NCBI GenBank assembly: GCA_032718475.1
Contig: JAUCBJ010004675.1
Coordinates: 1 to 64,000 of the forward strand
Source: Nemertoderma westbladi
Lineage: Eukaryota > Xenacoelomorpha > Nemertodermatida > Nemertodermatidae
Reading direction: 5' to 3'
DNA: 64,000 bases
The notes beneath the pieces are model-generated. The model searched no databases. It saw only the letters and a list, made by a program, of their open reading frames with translations, and was not told the DNA's origin. Positions 1 through 9,738 of the stretch are shown piece after piece. A program made the translations under genes and the position numbers. Within the stretch, counting starts at the first letter, position 1, and every line of letters starts with the position of its first letter.

Positions 1-640
1 ACAAATTGTCTAATGTGACAGAGGGGGCGGGGGGGGGGCAAAAATCGGAAAAATTTGCGTGACATACTTTATGAACGCCCCCTTACATAATGCCAAACAT
101 TAACCCTATTAGTACCGGGCTATAAAATGTTGTACAAATACCGGGGGGGGGGGTCATATTGACCCCCCCCCCCCCCCCCCCCCTGTAAGAGCGGTTGCTA
201 TGCTCTTGTGTATAAAACAATAAGATGATCTATGTGATTGTAATATGTTCAACTATAGATGGATTTCACCCAGTTTACACGGTTACGTCCCATAAAGAAG
301 AATAATTTGTTTATTTGATTGGCAATTAGGAGCATATTTATTATAGAGAATATATAAGATAATAATATACGATTATAAGCGGTAAGGGGGTAATAAGATA
401 ACGGAAACATAAGAACATTAATACATAATAAGAGATCTAATAATATAAACATAAAATATCGTAAGAGTCAAGAATACAATGTAATAAAGAGTGTTAATAG
501 GGGGAGTTTCCGTTTGAGAAACTGCGGAATGAGACCGACTATATTGAATGAGTAATGTTGAGCTTGGTAAGCTGTAGAAATACAGTGAAGTAATAATAGG
601 GGTGACAGTGTGGTGGGCAGTAGTATAGAAAAGGACTAAA
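1..640. other. Left flank without a recognisable gene
   Basis: No convincing coding region is visible. The open frames on the minus strand here are short, AT-rich and lack family motifs. The stretch has a G-run near 29-39 and a G/C hairpin at 143-183. The rest is AT-rich. It may be the outer part of the terminal inverted repeat of the Polinton-like block that begins near 645, because weak similarity to the reverse complement of 11640-11690 continues past the strongly matching part, but I cannot place an end. Confidence 0.5.
143..183. repeat. Poly-G/poly-C perfect hairpin
   Basis: Eleven G (143-153) are followed by TCATATTGA (154-162) and 21 C (163-183). TCA and TGA extend the G:C stem, leaving a three-base TAT loop, so the single strand can fold into a perfect hairpin of at least 14 bp. 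Homopolymer length in such tracts is often unstable and error-prone in assemblies. Confidence 0.9.
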
Positions 641-644
641 TGAG

Positions 645-880
645 AACACCAACTACCCCAGGTTAAAATTGACTCCTTATAATGCACGTGGAGCTACTTC
701 AATATATATTAAGCAAATAATAGGTTCTCACACGCTGATCAAAGGTCATTGTAGATAAAAAAAAAACTGTGAATGTATGAGTAGGCTTTGGTTTGGAAAC
801 TAAGGTATTGAAACCTCCGAGGTATTGAAAGTTAATTAAAGTAATTTTTATAATGACTTGCATTCTATATAGTTTAATCT
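645..880. repeat. Left inverted repeat (probable Polinton-like TIR)
   Basis: This stretch, from the block containing CACGTGGAGCTAC to GACTTGCATTCTATATAG, recurs almost exactly in reverse complement at 11284-11637. The right copy carries an extra ~120 bp in the A-rich part. The inner end lies about 90 bp before the polymerase start codon, as expected for the TIR of a Polinton/Maverick. The outer end is not sharply defined because similarity fades rather than stopping at a clear 5'-AG terminus. Confidence 0.75.
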
Positions 881-970
881 TGGGATCAAAGGTTAATGTT
901 AGAAGTAAGATGTAATCTATAAATAATTGATTTATAAATAAATGGTTTAAAGAAATAAAATATATATAAA

Positions 971-3652
971 ATGGCAAGTTTATCAAATACACAAAATCAG
1001 TCAGGTAAACATTCAGTTGAATTGCACATGAGCAAGCAATTCAAAAACGTAACTTTTGAATATGAAATCATGGCATTTGAAAAACAATCTGTTGATACAT
1101 TCTTTGAATCAATAAGAGACAAAGTTTCGATTGAAATGAGACGAATGTTAACAAAATCATCAATCAAAATGCAAATTGTTATGGGAATAACATTTATACA
1201 TCCTATAAATGGAGACATTGAATTGTATTACAATAGACACGATCCAGAATTAATACTTTCAGAAAACAACATTGATCAGGCAATAGAGTCTAAAAAAACT
1301 AAAACAACTACATGGGTTCAAGAAATGGAAGGTGGAGGGTCAGGGTTGATATTTAAAGAAATCACTGAAGCAAAATTAAAATTATCTGTTTTTAAAAATA
1401 TGGGTGGGTCTAGTTTTATAAAACTACCTTTTAGATCAACCTATATTGTCAATGTGAAAAATGATGATGAAAAATGTTTCCTATGGAGCATATTAGCACA
1501 CATCCAACCCCAATCAAATAATAGATGTCGAGTTACTAAGTATAAACCATTTGAAAATATCCTAAATATGAAAGGTATAGATTACCCAGTCTCTTTAAAG
1601 TCAATTAACAAATTTGAAAAACAAAACAATTATGCTATTAATGTATTTTGTATTGAAGATAAGAAAGCTCTTCTTCCCCTTCGTATTAGTAATTTCAGAG
1701 ATAGAGAGCAGATAGACTTGTTGTTTCTCACCATCTGTAAGAAACAACATTATACTTTGATTACAAAATTTTCATCATTTTTAAACGGCTTCAATCTAAA
1801 AAACACATCGCTTACTAATTCCTTGTTTTACTGTCGGAATTGTCTGAGAGGTTTCTTTGAAACAGAAGGTCTACAAAAGCATGAAGAATTATGTTATGGG
1901 AATAAATCAGCAAAAATCATCATGCCTATTAAAAACAAAAATAATATTCTAAAATTTCAAAAGTATTGGTATAAGTCAAAGCTACCTTTTGTTATTGTTG
2001 CAGACTTTGAAAGCATAAATGTACCAATGAACCAGAATGATGTATTATGCAAACAAATTCCTTATTCATTTGGACTTTACATAAAGTCAGAATACCAAGA
2101 GATTCTAAAGGATATATACATCACATATAGTGGACCAGATGTTGTTGAGAAATTCTTAGACAAGATTCTCTATTATAATAATTTTATAGGTTCAATATTT
2201 ACACAGTATACAGAATATCCTAAACCCTATAATTTAACAGTAGAAGAAAAGTCCAACTATCAAAATGAACTCAGATGTCATTTTTGTAAACAATCGTTTG
2301 ATGTTAAGATTTGCCAGGGGGAAAAATGTAATTGCGATAAAGTTGTTGACCACTGCCACTATTCTGGAAAGTATCGAGGTGCAGCACATAGATGTTGTAA
2401 TTTACATGAAGGTTGGGTTACAAAGTTCATTCCTGTCTATTTTCACAATTTATCAGGTTACGACTCTCATCTGTTTGTAAAAGAATTGGCACTTAAACAA
2501 ACAGAGAAGCAGCATTTAAAAATTCTCCCTAAAACAAATGAAGAATATATTTCTTTCCAATTTGATAATTTACGATTTTTAGATACCTACAGATTCTTCC
2601 GGAAATCATTAGCAGATGTTGTGGAATCGATGCAGGAATCAGATTTAAACATTACAAGAAGACATTTTTCAGATGATAAACAATTCTCTTTGATGAAAAA
2701 GAAAGGTATATATCCATATGAATATTTTACATCATTGGAACAATTTAAAGAGACAAAACTACCTCCTAAAGAAAAATTTTATTCAAAGTTACGAAATAAT
2801 GATATTTCAAAAAAGGAATATTTACATGCTGAATATGTTTGGAATACTTTCAATTGCAAAACCTTGCAAGAATACCATGACCTATACCTCAAAGCAGATG
2901 TGTTGCTATTAGCTGATTGCTTTGAAAAGTTTAGAAATTTCTTTCTTGAACATCATGAAATTGACCCTTGTCACTGTTACTCAACTCCAGGTTTGACTTG
3001 GCAATGTGGTTTAAAATATACTGGAATACAATTGGAATTGCTTACTGATTATGATATGTTACTAATGTTTGAAAAAGGGATCAGAGGTGGTTTTTCTGGA
3101 GTTTTAGGTGAGAGAATTATAAAAGCAAACAATAAGTATTTGTCACACTTTGATAAAAATAACCCTTCAAATTTTCTACTCTATTTGGATGCAAATAATC
3201 TATATGGGTGGGCGATGAGTCAACAGCTTCCAATAAGGGATTTCAAGTGGGAAGATCCAAATACTTTTAACTATGACAAACCATACATTATGGAATGTGA
3301 CCTTGACTATTCAGATACAAATCTCAAATTCAAAACTAGAAACCTCCCCTTAGCTCCAGAAAAAAGACTGATTGAAAACTGTGAACTGAGTGATTATCAG
3401 ACAAACCTCCTTGAGGTTAATGATGAAAAATTAGGAAATATACCAAAGCTAATTCTTGATGTTAATAATAAATACAAATATGTTATTCATCACAGACTAT
3501 TAGAATTTTATAAATCCATGGGACTGAGAGTTTCAAAAATTCATAGAGTAATCTCATTCATTGAAGAAGCTTGGTTGAAACCATATATTGATTTTAACAC
3601 ACACCAAAGGACATTGGCTAAGGCTAATTTTGAAATAGATTTTGATGAATAA
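971..3652 (+). CDS. Protein-primed family B DNA polymerase (Polinton type), N-terminal part; frame broken at the 3' end
   Basis: This would replicate the element's linear DNA by protein priming. Visible parts in order: a C-C-H-C finger-like motif at about residues 288-308; exonuclease motif I (VADFESIN, 343-350); a Cys/His-rich insertion (CHFC...DHCH, 436-462) typical of Polinton polymerases; exonuclease motif II (HNLSGYDSH, 492-500); exonuclease motif III (YHDLYLKADVLLLAD, 635-649); and polymerase motif A (LYLDANNLYGWAMS, 737-750). The frame ends just before motif B, which continues in another frame from 3642, so a small indel near 3640 disrupts the gene. The ATG at 971 follows AT-rich DNA directly inside the inverted repeat. 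With the downstream part the total is about 1180 residues, the usual family size. Identity is secure; activity is unlikely without a frame correction or recoding. Confidence 0.93.
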   Translation: MASLSNTQNQSGKHSVELHMSKQFKNVTFEYEIMAFEKQSVDTFFESIRDKVSIEMRRMLTKSSIKMQIVMGITFIHPINGDIELYYNRHDPELILSENNIDQAIESKKTKTTTWVQEMEGGGSGLIFKEITEAKLKLSVFKNMGGSSFIKLPFRSTYIVNVKNDDEKCFLWSILAHIQPQSNNRCRVTKYKPFENILNMKGIDYPVSLKSINKFEKQNNYAINVFCIEDKKALLPLRISNFRDREQIDLLFLTICKKQHYTLITKFSSFLNGFNLKNTSLTNSLFYCRNCLRGFFETEGLQKHEELCYGNKSAKIIMPIKNKNNILKFQKYWYKSKLPFVIVADFESINVPMNQNDVLCKQIPYSFGLYIKSEYQEILKDIYITYSGPDVVEKFLDKILYYNNFIGSIFTQYTEYPKPYNLTVEEKSNYQNELRCHFCKQSFDVKICQGEKCNCDKVVDHCHYSGKYRGAAHRCCNLHEGWVTKFIPVYFHNLSGYDSHLFVKELALKQTEKQHLKILPKTNEEYISFQFDNLRFLDTYRFFRKSLADVVESMQESDLNITRRHFSDDKQFSLMKKKGIYPYEYFTSLEQFKETKLPPKEKFYSKLRNNDISKKEYLHAEYVWNTFNCKTLQEYHDLYLKADVLLLADCFEKFRNFFLEHHEIDPCHCYSTPGLTWQCGLKYTGIQLELLTDYDMLLMFEKGIRGGFSGVLGERIIKANNKYLSHFDKNNPSNFLLYLDANNLYGWAMSQQLPIRDFKWEDPNTFNYDKPYIMECDLDYSDTNLKFKTRNLPLAPEKRLIENCELSDYQTNLLEVNDEKLGNIPKLILDVNNKYKYVIHHRLLEFYKSMGLRVSKIHRVISFIEEAWLKPYIDFNTHQRTLAKANFEIDFDE

Positions 3653-4508
3653 TAGCTTTTATGGGAAAACTGTAGAAAATATCCGTGATAGGGTAAATGT
3701 AGAAATTGTAAATTTAGAGAAAAGAGGGTTGAAAATTCAAAGTCATCCATTATATAAAGGTATAACTATATTAAATATGGATCTTGCCATTTATCAAAAA
3801 CATATCAAGGAAGTTTGTTTTGATAAGCCCCTATATCTTGGAATGTGTATTTTGGATTTGTCAAAGCTATTAATGTATGAATACTATTACAATGTTATTA
3901 ATAAAAGATGGCCAATGAATCAAGTACTATATCAAGATACTGATGCTCTCTTTCTAAATATATATACTGATGATGTTTATAAAGATATGGAAGATATCAA
4001 ATATACATTGGATACTTCAGGATATCCACTAGATCATTCACTTTATAGTACTGAATATAAAAAGGTGGTCGGTAAATTCAAAGATGAGCTAAGTGGTAAA
4101 ATAATAGCAGATGCATGCTTTATAAGGTCAAAACAGTATTCATTCAGAACAGAAGAAATGACAGTGGAAGTAGTTAGAAAGCTTCAGAATATTGTGAAAG
4201 ATTTTGTTTGTGATAATTATAATTCCATTCACTCAAGCAAACCTAAAATCAATACAACTAAACGATTGAAGGGGATTACTAAATCAGTCGTTGAGAAACA
4301 AATAATCTATGAGGATTATGAAAATATATTGAAAGGTAAAAATAATAATATTTTTCGAGAGGTAACATTGTTGGGAAGTAAAAATCATGAAATATATCTA
4401 CAATCTTTAAAAAAGAAGGCATTCAGTGCTTTTGATGATAAAAGATTTATTGATTTTAATGGTATCACTACATATCCACATGGACTCGAAAAATCATATT
4501 TCATATAA
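3642..4508 (+). CDS. Family B DNA polymerase (Polinton type), C-terminal part in a shifted frame
   Basis: This is the palm and thumb half of the polymerase that starts at 971. It opens with motif B (MMNNSFYGKT, the first residues) and contains the catalytic motif C aspartates in LYQDTDALF (about residues 97-105; DTD at 99-101). The stretch VVGKFKDEL and the basic C-terminus fit the family thumb. The overlap with the upstream frame is about 10 bases, in a T/A-rich stretch at 3638-3652. All polymerase motifs are present across the two halves, so the lesion appears to be a single recent frameshift. The next gene starts six bases after the stop. Confidence 0.9.
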   Translation: MMNNSFYGKTVENIRDRVNVEIVNLEKRGLKIQSHPLYKGITILNMDLAIYQKHIKEVCFDKPLYLGMCILDLSKLLMYEYYYNVINKRWPMNQVLYQDTDALFLNIYTDDVYKDMEDIKYTLDTSGYPLDHSLYSTEYKKVVGKFKDELSGKIIADACFIRSKQYSFRTEEMTVEVVRKLQNIVKDFVCDNYNSIHSSKPKINTTKRLKGITKSVVEKQIIYEDYENILKGKNNNIFREVTLLGSKNHEIYLQSLKKKAFSAFDDKRFIDFNGITTYPHGLEKSYFI

Positions 4509-4513
4509 TTAAA

Positions 4514-4939
4514 ATGAATATAGCTGACTTCTTAAACAGATTTGGGAAAAACTCAACAACCTACTTTCAGTTAATCAAGTATGCAAAAGAACTAAAAATA
4601 CCAAATTTCTATATATGTATGCGAGATGAAATTAATGATTTACCAACAAGCCAAACACCCTTAAATGTAATCACAAATATTCATACCTTAGATGAAAGGG
4701 GTATTCATTGGAGTGCTTTTCATTTAAATCATAACAATGTGTGTTACTATTTTGATTCCTATGGTCTACCTCCATTAATAGAAATTATTGATATATTCCC
4801 AAGCAAAACAGAAAAGATTCGAAATACTTTTAGTGTTCAAAATTTTAATGAATCACATTGTGGTCAGTTGTCATTATATGTTTTGTATAAACTAAACCTT
4901 GAGGGTGATTTCATAGATTTAATTCTAAATTTAACGTGA
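4514..4939 (+). CDS. Adenovirus/Ulp1-like cysteine protease (Polinton PRO)
   Basis: This is a virion-maturation type protease of the C5/C48 clan. A catalytic set can be read directly: His65 in GIHWSAF, Asp81 in YYFDSYG, Gln109 in SVQNFNESH and Cys116 in SHCGQLSLYVL. His-Trp followed by a strand ending in Asp, then Gln about seven residues before Cys-Gly, is diagnostic of this fold. At 141 residues it is on the short side, but the catalytic core is intact. It lies six bases downstream of the polymerase on the same strand, as in many Polintons. There it is expected to cut capsid-associated precursors, often after Gly-Gly or Gly-X-Gly sites; such sites are visible in the basic protein at 16027-16587. 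Confidence 0.9.
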   Translation: MNIADFLNRFGKNSTTYFQLIKYAKELKIPNFYICMRDEINDLPTSQTPLNVITNIHTLDERGIHWSAFHLNHNNVCYYFDSYGLPPLIEIIDIFPSKTEKIRNTFSVQNFNESHCGQLSLYVLYKLNLEGDFIDLILNLT

Positions 4940-5348
4940 GATATATCAATCATTTCTCATCATACCTATTTTTTTTTTAAATATTTACCAGTCGTGAGAG
5001 ATGTTATCTAAAGTAACCTTTGATTTATTATATTTACCAGACTGACAAAAAATGTCAAACTACAGTAAAATTTCAACTACTTTTTTACACCGATTTATCA
5101 CAAATTATTATAATTTTCATCAAATTTTTCGCTTAAAAATGGATGGATTCCATTTTCCTGAAAGTTGTTCACATGTTCTGACTCTACTGTATATATGAGC
5201 ACAATATGGTTGTAAGTTCATACATATATAATGTAGTAGAGTTGCACCAATCCAAATGTTCTGTCCAATATATTTATTGTCTTGCTGTAACTAAGATTAG
5301 GTAAAAAAATTGATTTAGTTAAGAAATCAAAACTAATAGAAAACTTGT
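4940..5348. other. AT-rich intergenic stretch with an inverted-repeat segment
   Basis: No gene is visible. The segment 5033-5086 (starting TTTACCAGACTGACAAAAAA) occurs in reverse complement at 11230-11283, immediately next to the right inverted repeat. A short TTTACCAG-type motif also occurs near 4984. The stretch ends at the start codon of the large frame at 5349. Confidence 0.7.
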
Positions 5349-7901
5349 ATGGCTACTACTATATGTGAAAACATCAATAAACCAACTAGTATGGATACTA
5401 CCCAGTTCGTGACATTTGAACAGATGGGATTGAGAGCACCGAAGTCAGCATGCATGCATCTACTGTTAGAGAATGCCTATGAGTCTAATCTTTTGACTGA
5501 TATATCAAAAGTAGATTACCTAGCAGGCAATGGAGGTAATATGTTGCTTCAAGATGTGCCTGAATTGGAAATGTTTGTTGACGATCTTTATGTGTATGGG
5601 TATCTTCGAGAAGATCAAGTTGTGAGAACCAAAAGTTCTGTCATGTTGACAACTGGAAGGTTTGGGTCTGCCTCTTATATTGTGGAGAAGTTGAGGAGGG
5701 AGGCAACACAAACAATCGGAAAGAACTGTGATGACTTTATACACACAAAAATATTAGCCTCTGTACCGCTACATTCTCATGGAGTGATAATGCAAACAGT
5801 GCATAAAATTGAAGGAGAGATGAAGGATAAATATATAAAAAACTGGAAAAATCTGGAACAAAAAGAACCTATTGCTGTCTTTGTTGGAAAGTTGTATGTA
5901 TCTGTAATCAACCTAGATGATCTGCAGGAGCACTTGGCTGAATTTGGTAGAGTACTGCAGTCATATGGATGGGGAGTATACTCTGTTGACTACACAAAGG
6001 ACTTTGCTGGAACCCTCGATAGGAAGGCAATAGTCAAACATCTAGTGGAAACAAGAGGTTGGAGGTTGGAAGGGACATTTCAAGCAGCATTGGAGGCTGA
6101 TTAGCCCACAATTTTGGAAAACACTTCATCTGTGGGAAATCATGTGTTGACATACATCACATCTTGGGGCGGAAATACAATGAGAGTGAAGCTGTACAAC
6201 AAAATTGTTTGCCAGTTTGAAGCAGGAGAAGTATTGGAGAATTTTGGAGGGCATTTGGCAGACTACGCTGATTGCAGGAACCCTGTTCTTCGGAAATCCT
6301 TAGAACATCCATTGATCCAGCAATATGGATGTACAAGAGTTGAGATATCCTTGTACTCTATGAATTATATATCTAGAGATCTTGGTGTGGCAGTAATGAG
6401 AAGTGCATTAGAAAACATACAGCCATATCACGGATTATTTGTGCAGCAAAGTGGGAGGAATCACTGGCTAGCTCTAGCAAAAGAGGTGACAAGGTGTTGT
6501 GTCATTGCCTCTAAGACCACAGGAACAATCTATGTAGCTTGGTATGCTCACACAAGAACTGGGAAAGTTTCTGGAGTGAAAGTGCAGTGTAAGTTTGATA
6601 TACAAGAAAATAGACAAAGATGGGAGAAGGCTATATTGTGGAGTTGTTCAGAATTTGGATTTCGAGGTTGTCCTATATTTTGCTTCCAAATTAGAAATCA
6701 AAATGAAATTGAAAATGGCACGGAAATAGCTCCTCTGAAATGCTATTTCAAAGACCCCACTGCAAAAACAATAATTTGCTCATCGAAACTACCAACACAG
6801 TGTAGGTCAGTTCAAGCAAGAATTCCGTTGGAAGAAATGTTGCCACCAACAGATTTCATAGAGTGGACATGGAGGCAAGAGCCTTGCAAATCATTGGGAA
6901 CAGCAAAAATGCAATGGAAACTACTAGAGGTGCCTGAATACTTGCAAACACATCAGGTATCTTGGTTGTCAACGTGGAAAAGAGCGCAGAGGAACATTGA
7001 TATTCTAGATTATTTAGAATGTGAAAAATGGAGACAAGATGCACTGCAAAGAAGTGCAAGAAATCGAGAAGAAGTAGCTTTGATACACAAAAGGTTGCTG
7101 GAGTTCAAGAAAAGAAAACGACATGAAAATGAACAAAAGGAATATGTTTTGCATCTATTGAAGCATACTCCCATACAAAAAATTTGTGAGTTGGATGGTA
7201 AGAAACCATTAAAAGTAACAGTGCTTGGATTTCGACAAGCAACTGGACCATACCAAAGATACGAAATTTTGCTTTCGATTAGTTGTGAAATTTCCAAGAT
7301 ATATTCTAACCGAGGCTTGGAGTGTGTTTTAGATGAATTGAGAGATGCTTTTCACAGAGCACAAGAACCAAAAACAAAAGACATTTATTTTTTGGTTGAT
7401 GGAGTGCTGGAAATTGAAATTCAAGCTCCCAAAGAGTTCAATAATGAGCAGCAGCAGATAATTATTTGGTATCCAATTAAATTATTGAGAAGCCCAATTG
7501 AAGGCGAACAACAAAATATACAAGATAGATTGAAGAAAGTCGAAAATGAATATGAGAAGGCCAAGTCCCTGTGTTTGGTTGAATATCCTGCAAAAGAAAA
7601 GAGGAGTGTGAGAAAAGTGCTTCAATTGGAAGAAGGTGAATATCAATGTATAGCATATTGGAACCAAAACTATAGGGGAAAATTGCGTCACATATTATAC
7701 TTGCAGAATAAAGCTGGTGAATCTGCGAGACCAGTATATGGCTATTTCTTGCAGAGAGAGGTTTTGCAGATGCAGTGTGATTTGTCCACAGTATTATCTC
7801 CATTGCTAGTGAAAGTTGGAAGAACAAAGACAACACCACAGAAGAACAAGGATAGAATCATAACTTTAGCCCACACTCTGCTTAGCACAACAACCATGTA
7901 G
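5349..7901 (+). CDS. Unrecognised ~850-codon protein with one in-frame TAG; rolling-circle-initiator-like motifs
   Basis: Two long frames (5349-6104 and 6105-7901) are in the same phase and separated only by the TAG at 6102-6104, so this looks like one gene. I do not recognise the family with certainty. Visible features: HSH at residues 142-144; an acidic VDYTKDF segment at 213-219; RVKLYNK at about 279-285; and CTRVEISLY at about 328-336. The order (acidic strand, then R-x-x-Y-[DN]-K, then R-V/I-E) resembles the core of Rep_trans-type rolling-circle replication initiators. The C-terminal ~400 residues are rich in Lys/Glu and lack a motif known to me. No ATG follows the TAG closely, so the second half is unlikely to be separate. 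The Rep assignment is inference; the single stop could be a mutation or read-through. Confidence 0.55.
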
Positions 7902-8744
7902 GAGTAGCACAACATTGATAATAATTGTATACTAAACTTATGTACATGACTGAAACTGAGGAGTCCATTTTGCCTATTCAACAAAAGTTGTGCATACTGC
8001 ATACATATGCAACAGACACTGTCTGATGAACAAAGCAATATAGTCCGATTAAAGAAATGCATGCAGTCTGATGCAAGAGATATTGTCTCATACAATAAAT
8101 TCGGACACTTTTAGAGGATTTCATGCAGCATCCATTTGTCCTGGATTTTAACCAATTTTGACTAACAAAAATTGTATTTTGCAAAATTAGGCTAAATCTT
8201 TTGCCATAACACAACATCTTAGCAGGTTAAATATTTGGGCAACTATGCATTTACATAGATGCATACTTACCCGCACTGCAGTCAAGTATACTTACCCACA
8301 CTTTTTCCTGTAAGTTGTCAAAATGAAGTCTAAATGCATACTTACCTGCAATTTAGCAGCCCCGGAGCTCATGAACTCATCAACTATCGGTAACTAAATA
8401 ATGACAGTAATTTCGTGGTATACCTGATAATGTGATTGTCCAGTGCAAGCATGATATGGTGTCAATGGTGATAACAACATGAAGGAACTCGGGCCTAAGG
8501 TTCCCCCTTTGTATTTATACATACTTGATAGTCATTTCCCTCTGGCCCTTTTTGAATAAATTTGGATTTGTAAATAATTTGTTCCAAAAGTCAAATGTGG
8601 AAAATGCACCAATGTATGGGAGTATTACTGTATCTCACAACACTTCTCAATGTTTCCCTAAAGTTTCCCAAGGTGTCTCAATGTTGCACAAATGACCTTT
8701 TCGGCGTTGTTTTTGGTGTCATATTCTGTGATATCCGATCCTGA
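7902..8744. other. Non-coding stretch downstream of the Rep-like frame
   Basis: No protein with recognisable motifs is seen on either strand. Between about 8255 and 8350 the motif ATACTTACC recurs three times. On the minus strand it reads GGTAAGTAT, which matches a eukaryotic splice-donor consensus; I could not tie it to an exon. Confidence 0.6.
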
Positions 8745-9115
8745 AGCCCAAATGTCCTTTTCCGAGTCGTTTTGGGCTTCAGGGCCTCGGAAGCCGAGAT
8801 CCTGAAGCCCAAATGTCCTTTTCCGAGTCGTTTTGGGCTTCACACTCTGTGATATCTGAGATCCTGAACCCCCTGAAGCCCAAATGTCCTTTTCCGAGTC
8901 GTTATGGGCTTCACACTCTGTGATATCTGAGATCCTGAAGTCCAAATGTCCATTTCCAGGTCGTTTTGGGCTTCAGGGTCTCGGAAGCTGAGATCCTGAA
9001 GCCCAAATGTCCTTTTCCGAGTCGTTTTGGGCTTCACACTCTGTGATATCTGAGATCCTGAACCCCCTGAAGCCCAAATGTCCATTTCTATTCGTTTTGG
9101 GCTTCACACTCTGTA
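8745..9115. repeat. Minisatellite of hairpin units (GAAGCCCAAA...TTTTGGGCTTC)
   Basis: About six units of roughly 55-75 bp each carry GAAGCCCAAA, a conserved TGTCCTTTTCCGAGTCG core and TTTTGGGCTTC. The arms pair, so each unit can form a hairpin. Two spacer types alternate: one with GGGTCTCGGAAGC..GAGATCC and one with ACACTCTGTGATATCTGAG. The minus-strand open frames here are by-products of the repeat. Confidence 0.85.
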
Positions 9116-9738
9116 GGTAATTTGTTGGTTTGCGCACAAACTAATCCAATTTTCGTTGTTTGTTGTTGTTTGAGTTGTTGTTTTATTTTAGAACGAAGAC
9201 AATTCGTTCTGAATGCGATGAATTGCAGTTTATTTTTAGCTAGGCCTACTAAAATACTAACATCATCGCCATTCGGCGGCATCAGCCAAAACTGGCCAAC
9301 ATTTTGGAGGTGATTCACTTCAGGTTTACAATCCCTAACTGCATCGAGGTCTCAAGAATGGGGTGTGGGGTGGGCCCATGGCGATTGCCATGGGTGGGTC
9401 CAATGGCATAATGTCTCGAAGGGCAAGGAGAACCAAAGTATACAAGGTAACAGCAATTTACAAACCAAACTAAGGTAATGCATGTTGCAAACCTACTCTA
9501 AATGCAGCATCTCCATGCCTTTCTGCAAAGACACCAAACTTGCATCAGGTGGACCACTTTTGATGGAAGACAAATCACTATAACAATAATGCAATTAAGA
9601 AGTGTGTTCTTTGCAGAAATGTGTGAAGCCAGGTCACATAACATCATATTTGATAAGAGATTTTATCTAATTTTGATAAAAGAAATTCACAATAATGTTG
9701 GCATAGTAGGTACTCATACTGTACCAAGACCTGAGACA
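9116..9738. other. Non-coding stretch
   Basis: This holds a TTG/TTTG-rich run (9140-9190), an imperfect inverted repeat around GAACGAAGACAATTCGTTC (9191-9209), and a GGTGGGCCCATGG/CCATGGGTGGG palindromic stretch near 9371-9398. No gene is recognised. Confidence 0.5.

Noticed and set aside
249-992. Minus-strand frames at 249-992 as membrane proteins
   Set aside because: They are hydrophobic only because of AT-rich codons, they overlap the inverted repeat, and they show no family motif.
7477-8217. Minus-strand frames around 7477-8217
   Set aside because: They overlap the coherent plus-strand frame ending at 7901, or its AT-rich 3' flank, and show no motif.
8658-9085. Minus-strand frames with repeated FGLQDL-type segments as a gene
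   Set aside because: They come from the hairpin minisatellite, and the repeats occur in shifting phases.
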